From an uncultured Collinsella sp. (GTDB taxonomy: Bacteria > Actinomycetota > Coriobacteriia > Coriobacteriales > Coriobacteriaceae), in contig CAUAEH010000043.1 in assembly GCA_958427975.1 (NCBI GenBank), positions 1 through 17,210 on the forward strand: a stretch of 17,210 nt of DNA, written 5' to 3'. Positions 12,538-17,210 of the stretch are shown piece by piece. The position numbers and the translations under genes are program-made. The number at the start of each line of letters is the position of its first letter. Position 1 is the stretch's first letter. The notes under the pieces are model-generated. The model searched no databases, had not been told where the DNA came from, and worked only from the letters and a program-made list of their open reading frames with translations.

Positions 12538-13134
12538 ATGGCAATCGACAGGACTCCTGTTCTTAAGCGCTGCCGTCAGCTCGGGATCGATCCCGCTGAG
12601 CTCGGTTACAGCAGCAAGAAGGAATCTATCCGTCAGCCCAAGCGCCGTCGCAAGGAATCTGAGTACGGCATGCAGCTGCGTGAGAAGCAGAAGGTCAAGT
12701 TCATCTATGGCGTTCTGGAGAAGCAGTTCCACGGCTACTTCAACAAGGCCCGTAAGATGAACGGCGTCACCGGTGAGAACCTCATGATCATCCTTGAGTC
12801 TCGCCTCGACAACGTCGTCTTCCGTCTTGGCTTCGCCCGCACCCGCAAAGAGGCTCGTCAGTCCGTCCGTCACGGTCACTTCACCGTGAACGGCAAGCGC
12901 GTGGACATCCCGTCCTACCGCGTCAAGGCCGGCGACGTCGTCGCTGTCGGCGAGAAGTTCCGTGACCTCCTCCCCATCAAGGAGGCCCTGATTTCCTCCG
13001 AGCGCTTTGAGGTCCCTGGCTGGCTCGAGGTCGATATCGAGAAGCTGTCTGGTAACGTGCTCGCTCTGCCGACGCGTGAGCAGATCAGCGGTGATATCAA
13101 CGAGCAGCTCATCGTCGAGCTCTACTCTAAGTAG
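12538..13134 (+). CDS. rpsD: Small subunit ribosomal protein uS4, zinc-free form
   Basis: The 198-residue S4 is a primary 16S rRNA-binding protein that starts assembly of the 30S body. The S4 RNA-binding domain is visible as LESRLDNVVFRLGFARTRKE followed by ARQSVRHGHFTVNGKRVDIP (about residues 85-125). The N-terminal region has only one cysteine (C12), so it is the zinc-independent form, unlike S14 and L36 here. ATG 12538 follows GAAAGGA. Confidence 0.97.
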   Translation: MAIDRTPVLKRCRQLGIDPAELGYSSKKESIRQPKRRRKESEYGMQLREKQKVKFIYGVLEKQFHGYFNKARKMNGVTGENLMIILESRLDNVVFRLGFARTRKEARQSVRHGHFTVNGKRVDIPSYRVKAGDVVAVGEKFRDLLPIKEALISSERFEVPGWLEVDIEKLSGNVLALPTREQISGDINEQLIVELYSK

Positions 13135-13166
13135 TCCATCCGGGCTGCTGAGGCTGGAGGTAATAC

Positions 13167-14108
13167 ATGTCAGAATTCATTAGGCCTCAGGTTCAGGTCG
13201 AAGAGATTAACGAGACCTCTGCTCGTGTCTCCGTCGAGCCGCTCGAGCGTGGCTACGGCGATACGCTGGGTAACTCGCTTCGTCGTGTTCTTCTGTCCTC
13301 GCTCGAGGGTGCCGCCGTCGAGGCCATTCAGATCGATGGTGCGCAGCACGAGTTCATGACCATTCCTAACATGGTCGAGGATGTCACCGACATCGTCCTG
13401 AATGTCAAGGGTCTTGTCTTCAGGGCTCTCGGCACGACCGACGAGGCGACCGCCACCATCTCGGTTGACGGCCCCTGCGAGGTCACCGGTGCGGACTTCT
13501 TTATTCCGTCCGAGTTTGAGCTGGTCAACCCCGAGCAGCACATTGCTACGCTCACCGAGGGTGGCCATCTCACCATGAGCATGCGCATCGGCTATGGCCG
13601 CGGCTATGTCTCTGGCGAGGCTAACAAGCGTGACAACGATCCCATCGGTGTGATCAACGTCGACTCGCTGTACTCGCCGGTGTCCCGTTGCGCCAAGCTC
13701 GTTGAGGCTTGCCGTGTCGGCCAGCATACCGACTACGACCGCCTTGTCCTCGAGATCGAGACCAACGGTTCCATCGCCCCGCGCGACGCCGTGGTCCAGG
13801 CTGCCAATATCATCAACCAGCATATGGTCGCCTTTATGAACCTTGCCGAGACCCCCGAGGTCGAGGAGGAGGCTTCGATCTTCGCTCCCGAGGTCACCAA
13901 CGACAACGCCGAGCTGGACAAGCAGATCGAGGATCTGGACCTTTCCGTCCGTTCCTACAACTGCCTTAAGCGCGCCAGCATTCACTCGGTCCGTCAGCTC
14001 GTTGAGTTCTCGGAGAACGATCTGCTCAACATCCGTAACTTCGGTGTTAAGTCGATCGAGGAAGTGAAGGACAAGCTTGAGTCCATGGGCCTGAGCCTGA
14101 AGGCTTAA
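13167..14108 (+). CDS. rpoA: RNA polymerase alpha subunit
   Basis: The 313-residue alpha subunit has the N-terminal assembly domain (residues 1 to about 230; GYGDTLGNSLRRVLLSSLEG near the start) and the C-terminal DNA-binding domain joined by an acidic linker. In the C-terminal domain R262, N265 and K295 match the E. coli UP-element contacts R265, N268 and K298, so recognition of A/T-rich promoter elements is expected to be kept. ATG 13167 follows GGAGGT. Its place between rpsD and rplQ is standard. Confidence 0.97.
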   Translation: MSEFIRPQVQVEEINETSARVSVEPLERGYGDTLGNSLRRVLLSSLEGAAVEAIQIDGAQHEFMTIPNMVEDVTDIVLNVKGLVFRALGTTDEATATISVDGPCEVTGADFFIPSEFELVNPEQHIATLTEGGHLTMSMRIGYGRGYVSGEANKRDNDPIGVINVDSLYSPVSRCAKLVEACRVGQHTDYDRLVLEIETNGSIAPRDAVVQAANIINQHMVAFMNLAETPEVEEEASIFAPEVTNDNAELDKQIEDLDLSVRSYNCLKRASIHSVRQLVEFSENDLLNIRNFGVKSIEEVKDKLESMGLSLKA

Positions 14109-14138
14109 TGCTTCGCATATTTGAGGAGAAACTAGACC

Positions 14139-14606
14139 ATGCGTCACAACGTTAAGAAGGGCCTGAAGCTCGGCACCGATGCGAGCCACACCAAGGCCAT
14201 GAAGAAGAGCCTTGCTAAGGCCCTCTTCGAGAACGACCGCATCAAGACCACCGAGACCCGCGCTAAGGCGCTGCGTTCGGTCGTCGACCCGATCATCACC
14301 TGGGCTAAGAAGGGCGACCTGCACTCTCGTCGTCTGGCTATCGCCAAGCTCGGCGATAAGCAGCTCGTTGCCGAGATCTTCGACAAGGCTGCTCAGGGCA
14401 TGTGGCAGGACCGCAACGGCGGTTACACCCGCATCATGAAGCTCGGTAACCGTAAGGGCGATAACGCTCCTATCGTTATCATGGAGCTCGTCACCGAGCC
14501 TTGCACGCCTAAGGCCAAGAAGGCTGCTCCGGCCCCCAAGAAGGCCGCTGCTCCCAAGAAGGTCGAGGCCGTCGAGGAGGCTCCTGCTGAGGAGACCGCT
14601 GAGTAG
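14139..14606 (+). CDS. rplQ: Large subunit ribosomal protein bL17 with a charged C-terminal tail
   Basis: The 155-residue protein has a core L17 domain in residues 1 to about 120 (KKSLAKALFENDRIKTTETR, TWAKKGDLHSRRLAIAKL, NGGYTRIMKLGNRKGDNAP). It is followed by about 34 extra residues rich in Lys, Ala, Pro and then Glu (about 122-155), a low-complexity tail seen in many actinobacterial L17 proteins. L17 lies at the polypeptide exit region of the 50S subunit. ATG 14139 follows GAGGAGA. It is the last gene before the terminator. Confidence 0.97.
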   Translation: MRHNVKKGLKLGTDASHTKAMKKSLAKALFENDRIKTTETRAKALRSVVDPIITWAKKGDLHSRRLAIAKLGDKQLVAEIFDKAAQGMWQDRNGGYTRIMKLGNRKGDNAPIVIMELVTEPCTPKAKKAAPAPKKAAAPKKVEAVEEAPAEETAE

Positions 14607-14632
14607 ACATTCTGTCTGCATAGGCTATATTC

Positions 14633-14663
14633 GAGGGGTACGTTCGCGTACCCCTCTTTTTTT
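14633..14663 (+). terminator. Rho-independent terminator after rplQ
   Basis: GAGGGGTACG (14633-14642) and CGTACCCCTC (14647-14656) form a perfect 10-bp stem with a TTCG loop, followed at once by seven T bases. It lies 26 bases after the rplQ stop and marks the end of the ribosomal cluster. It is the only standard intrinsic terminator I find in the window. Confidence 0.95.
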
Positions 14664-14698
14664 GTCGCAATACCGTTGCTAGTTTGTTGGGAGCGCCC

Positions 14699-15523
14699 AT
14701 GACTGCGCCGTCTGATTTCAATTCGACCCCCGAGCTCGACGCCACCCTTGTATTTCGCGTGGCCTACGATGGCTCCTCCTATAGCGGATTTGCCGAGCAG
14801 CCGGGCCAGACGACGGTTGCGGGCGAGCTGCGCCGTGCAATCGAGACGTTGCTGCGCCGCCCAATCGATCTGACGTGCGCGGGGCGTACCGATGCCGGAG
14901 TTCATGCGGTGGCCCAATACATCAGCGTGCCTGTAACGGACGCTGAGCTCGCTTTGACGCGCCGTAGGTGGCTGAGGGCTATGGATGCCCTCCTGGGCAA
15001 AGATATCGCCATAAACGAGGTCTACAAGGCTCGTAAGGGCTTTTCTGCACGTTTTGACGCGCGCTCTCGTACTTACACCTATCGCATTGCCGACCGTGAT
15101 GCGCGGCCCGTGCTGTCACGCGGTGCCGTGTGGTGGCATCGCTATCCCCTCGACGTCGATGCGATGGCGGCCGCCTGCCCTGCGCTTTTGGGCGAGCAGG
15201 ACTTTAAGAGCTTTTGCAAGGTCGCCTCTTCCGTGGGCAAACCTACGCACCGCTGCGTAATGCGTGCCGAGTTTGACCATGAGGTCGCCTTTGGCGAGGA
15301 CATCCTCACGTTTACCATCGAGGGCAATGCGTTTTTGCATTCGATGGTGCGAACCATTGTGGGCACCCTTGTCGAGATCGGCATGCATCGCCGCGATCCC
15401 GAGTGGATGCGCGAGGTAATTGATGCCTGCGATCGCTCCGCTGCCGGTCCTACGGCGCCCGCATGCGGTCTTACCTTTATGGGCGTGGACTACGACCCCA
15501 CCGAGCTTGTGGTGCTCGATTAG
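14699..15523 (+). CDS. truA: tRNA pseudouridine(38-40) synthase TruA
   Basis: The 274-residue enzyme converts uridines 38-40 of the tRNA anticodon stem to pseudouridine. The catalytic motif CAGRTDAGVHA is intact, with the nucleophile D65. Other family blocks are FRVAYDGSSYSGFAEQPGQ, KGFSARFDARSRTYTYRI and the C-terminal GNAFLHSMVRTIVGTLVEIG. ATG 14699 follows GGGAG at 14688-14692; an in-frame TTG at 14684 would add five residues and overlap that site. It lies right after the ribosomal terminator, a frequent neighbour of rplQ, so it needs its own promoter or some read-through; I see no clear promoter. Confidence 0.96.
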   Translation: MTAPSDFNSTPELDATLVFRVAYDGSSYSGFAEQPGQTTVAGELRRAIETLLRRPIDLTCAGRTDAGVHAVAQYISVPVTDAELALTRRRWLRAMDALLGKDIAINEVYKARKGFSARFDARSRTYTYRIADRDARPVLSRGAVWWHRYPLDVDAMAAACPALLGEQDFKSFCKVASSVGKPTHRCVMRAEFDHEVAFGEDILTFTIEGNAFLHSMVRTIVGTLVEIGMHRRDPEWMREVIDACDRSAAGPTAPACGLTFMGVDYDPTELVVLD

Positions 15524-15642
15524 GGAAGTGGCTGCCTGACGGCAATCTTTGTGTGCAGTGCCTGTGAGCGGGGCGTGTGCAACATCTGTTCTTGACGTGC
15601 ATCGCGACGGGCGACCATCCGCATTAATTGACGGGGTGTACC

Positions 15643-16725
15643 ATGAACGGCAGTTTGTTACTGGCTGTCGAGAGGACGGAAAACTTGGTTCGACGTGGTT
15701 CGCATCCGCGACTTTCGGTGATCCTGATTGTTGAGGGTTCGCCCAGTTATACGATGCGCGCTCTCGAGAGCATCCAGAACCAAGACCTCTACGATTTGCA
15801 GATTGTCGTTGTCTGCCGCGATGCTGCGCCCGGTGTGCGCCATTCGCTTCAAGTTGCTGCCGACAGGGACATCCATATTGATTTGATTGACGTCGAGGAC
15901 GCGAAGCGCGGTGCTTGTCTTCGTGCCGGTTTTGCTGCCTCGCGCGGCTCTCAAATCATCGCTATGAACGCCGATGAGTGGTTTGCTCCGCAGTCCCTTT
16001 CCAAGATGGTCGATATCGCGTGCGATACTACGGCAGACATAGTGCTCCCCACGGTGTCGCTCGACCGCTATGATGCACATCGAGAGCGCCATTCGCGCGT
16101 CTTGGATGCTGCTCATATTTCCATTGATAGCAAATCTTCGATGGTGGCCGGGCTGCCTCAGTTGATTTTAGGCGGCCTAGTCGTTCAGACCTCTGGCGTG
16201 ATGTACACCCGCTCGCTGTTTGAGGCATGCCTTTTGTGCGACAAGGTGTTTCGCACAGTTGGGTTTATGGCATGCGCGCTTTCGCAGACACGATGCGTGT
16301 CCGGCTGCGGCGATGCTTGTTTCCACACGGCGGCACCTAAACTTACAGATGCCTTTGATCCCACCATGTATGCCAAGGTATCCGATGACACTCGAGCGCT
16401 CGACGAGCTTGCGGACTCACTCTCGGAAGCAGACAGCGGTGGTCGGCTCAAGCTGGCAAGCCAAAAGTTCTACTTTGCCGGACTGGTCGCCTGCATCGAG
16501 AATTTGTGTCTGAGCCCGCATGGGGTGTCGTCAATCGAGCGTTCCGCCCGCATGCGTGATATGCTCGATGCGCCTCGAACCCGTCAGATGGTCGCCGCGC
16601 TCAATGATAACCATCGGGGGCTCGGTCTGTTGTTTGGGCCGATCGCCAGCGCCAAGCCCGCGCGCTGCGTGATGTGTACGCATCTGGCAGCTTTTCTTAA
16701 CCGGACGGGCGCAAAAACCGCCTAA
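15643..16725 (+). CDS. Family 2 glycosyltransferase-like protein
   Basis: The 360-residue protein has a GT-A-type N-terminus: LSVILIVEGSPSYTMRALESI, LQIVVVCRDAAPG, then GFAASRGSQIIAMNADEW at about residues 96-113. That last block aligns with the family pattern FLDADDW, where the metal-binding DxD is expected; here the first aspartate is N109 and the second D111 is kept (N109-A-D111-E112-W113). The C-terminal half is unlike any domain I recognise, cysteine-rich, and without an obvious membrane segment. The acceptor is unknown. ATG 15643 follows GGGGTG; a TTG at 15628 is less likely. It may act in cell-wall or capsule synthesis, or no longer be catalytic. The 119-base gap after truA shows no clear promoter. 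Confidence 0.7.
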   Translation: MNGSLLLAVERTENLVRRGSHPRLSVILIVEGSPSYTMRALESIQNQDLYDLQIVVVCRDAAPGVRHSLQVAADRDIHIDLIDVEDAKRGACLRAGFAASRGSQIIAMNADEWFAPQSLSKMVDIACDTTADIVLPTVSLDRYDAHRERHSRVLDAAHISIDSKSSMVAGLPQLILGGLVVQTSGVMYTRSLFEACLLCDKVFRTVGFMACALSQTRCVSGCGDACFHTAAPKLTDAFDPTMYAKVSDDTRALDELADSLSEADSGGRLKLASQKFYFAGLVACIENLCLSPHGVSSIERSARMRDMLDAPRTRQMVAALNDNHRGLGLLFGPIASAKPARCVMCTHLAAFLNRTGAKTA

Positions 16726-16731
16726 ACGGCT

Positions 16732-16769
16732 CATTTCGAAACAAACTTGCATAGAATTGTTTCGAAATG
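16732..16769. repeat. Perfect 13-bp inverted repeat before argR
   Basis: CATTTCGAAACAA (16732-16744) and TTGTTTCGAAATG (16757-16769) are exact complements around a 12-base centre. Each arm contains TTTCGAAA, itself a palindrome, so there are two identical sites with centres 25 bases apart, about two and a half helical turns. It starts seven bases after the glycosyltransferase stop and has no T-run on the + strand. It looks more like paired operator sites than a terminator, but this is inference. Confidence 0.7.
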
Positions 16770-16793
16770 CGTTCTTATACACAAAAGCCTTCA

Positions 16794-16827
16794 AATAGCG
16801 TTAAACTATTCAATCACTGATTGATTG
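16794..16827 (+). promoter_or_regulatory. Possible operator region upstream of argR
   Basis: AATAG/CTATT (16794-16798, 16806-16810) and CAATCA/TGATTG (16811-16816, 16822-16827) are two adjacent A/T-rich inverted repeats just before the ribosome-binding site. CTATTCAAT resembles half of an ARG box (ATTCA-type). ArgR often controls its own gene, so autoregulation is plausible. A TATACA-like -10 lies at 16776-16781 without a clear -35. Weak evidence. Confidence 0.3.
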
Positions 16828-16857
16828 TCTCCGCCATCTTTTGGAGAGAGGGTTTGT

Positions 16858-17210
16858 ATGGCTAAAAAACGCAATGGGCGCCAGGATGCCATTAGAGATA
16901 TTGTGCGCAATAAGGACGTCCGCACGCAGCGCGTGCTGGTCGATGAGCTCCGCGCTATGGGCTTTGATTGCACGCAGGCGACTGTCTCTCGCGATATTGC
17001 CGACATGGGGCTGCGTAAGCTCCCTGAGGGCATCTATGTTCTGGCAGAGGACCTGCACCTGCAGCGTATGGTTTCCGAGCTTGTAACGGGCGTTCTGCGT
17101 ACCGATAATCTGGTCATGATCAAGGCTCAGCCTGGCACGGCTTCCGGCATCGCCGCCGCCGTTGATGCGGCAGAGTTGCCCGATGTGCTTGGCTCGCTTG
17201 CCGGCAACGA
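16858..17210 (+). CDS. argR: Arginine repressor ArgR, N-terminal and central part (cut by the window end)
   Basis: The frame is open from ATG 16858, after GGAGAGAGG, to the window edge, giving 117 residues. The N-terminal winged helix has the conserved recognition pattern TQATVSRDIADMGLRKLP with S44-R45. The C-terminal oligomerisation and arginine-binding domain starts near residue 75 and includes MIKAQPGTASGIAAAVD and VLGSLAGN, just before the usual DD(T) that binds arginine. ArgR represses arginine synthesis genes and can activate catabolic ones. Missing sequence is roughly the last 35 residues. No arg biosynthesis genes are visible, but they could lie beyond the edge. Confidence 0.93.
   Translation, partial: MAKKRNGRQDAIRDIVRNKDVRTQRVLVDELRAMGFDCTQATVSRDIADMGLRKLPEGIYVLAEDLHLQRMVSELVTGVLRTDNLVMIKAQPGTASGIAAAVDAAELPDVLGSLAGN

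Noticed and set aside
13170..14621. Long reverse-strand frame opposite rpoA and rplQ, and a similar one opposite secY (8282-9667).
   Set aside because: They mirror strongly biased codons of highly expressed genes; the translations are rich in Asp, Leu, Val, Arg and His with no domain, and a ribosomal gene on the other strand explains each.

Overview
The window looks like a chromosomal segment of a high-GC Gram-positive anaerobe. Codon choice, the ribosomal proteins and the mix of genes suggest an actinobacterium of class Coriobacteriia, and Collinsella is my best guess. That assignment is from recognition, not a database search. No rRNA, tRNA, CRISPR array, transposase or integrase gene was found.

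Left block (1-4526) is accessory. It holds the 3' end of a YqeB-like gene, an xdhC-family gene, an NCS2 nucleobase permease with its own promoter, and a zinc-ribbon membrane-anchored protein gene broken by a frameshift. The first three genes fit a selenium/molybdenum hydroxylase and purine (xanthine) theme. The intergenic gaps hold three copies of a 67-71 bp palindromic element with constant tips (AGTTGCGGTGAAATA) and a separate 140-bp hairpin-plus-tandem-repeat element.

Middle and right block (4527-14663) is a ribosomal protein supercluster, all on the + strand: rplE-rpsZ-rpsH-rplF-rplR-rpsE-rpmD-rplO-secY-adk-map, then a 131-bp nested palindrome, then infA-rpmJ-rpsM-rpsK-rpsD-rpoA-rplQ. It ends at a strong intrinsic terminator. 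Gene order follows the usual spc-alpha arrangement, with one clear exception: nothing of the usual S10/spc front (rplN, rplX) lies upstream of rplE. Instead there is a 484-bp gap with repeats, a candidate promoter and a structured leader, so the cluster starts at rplE here.

Right end (14664-17210): truA, a GT2-type glycosyltransferase-like gene with an altered DxD motif, a gap containing a perfect 13-bp inverted repeat, and the 5' part of argR, cut by the window edge.

The protein-coding content is mostly conventional. The unexplained signal lies in the intergenic DNA: the palindromic family, the one-to-three pairing element, the map-infA palindrome, the structured rplE leader and a shared 11-mer upstream of rplE and infA.
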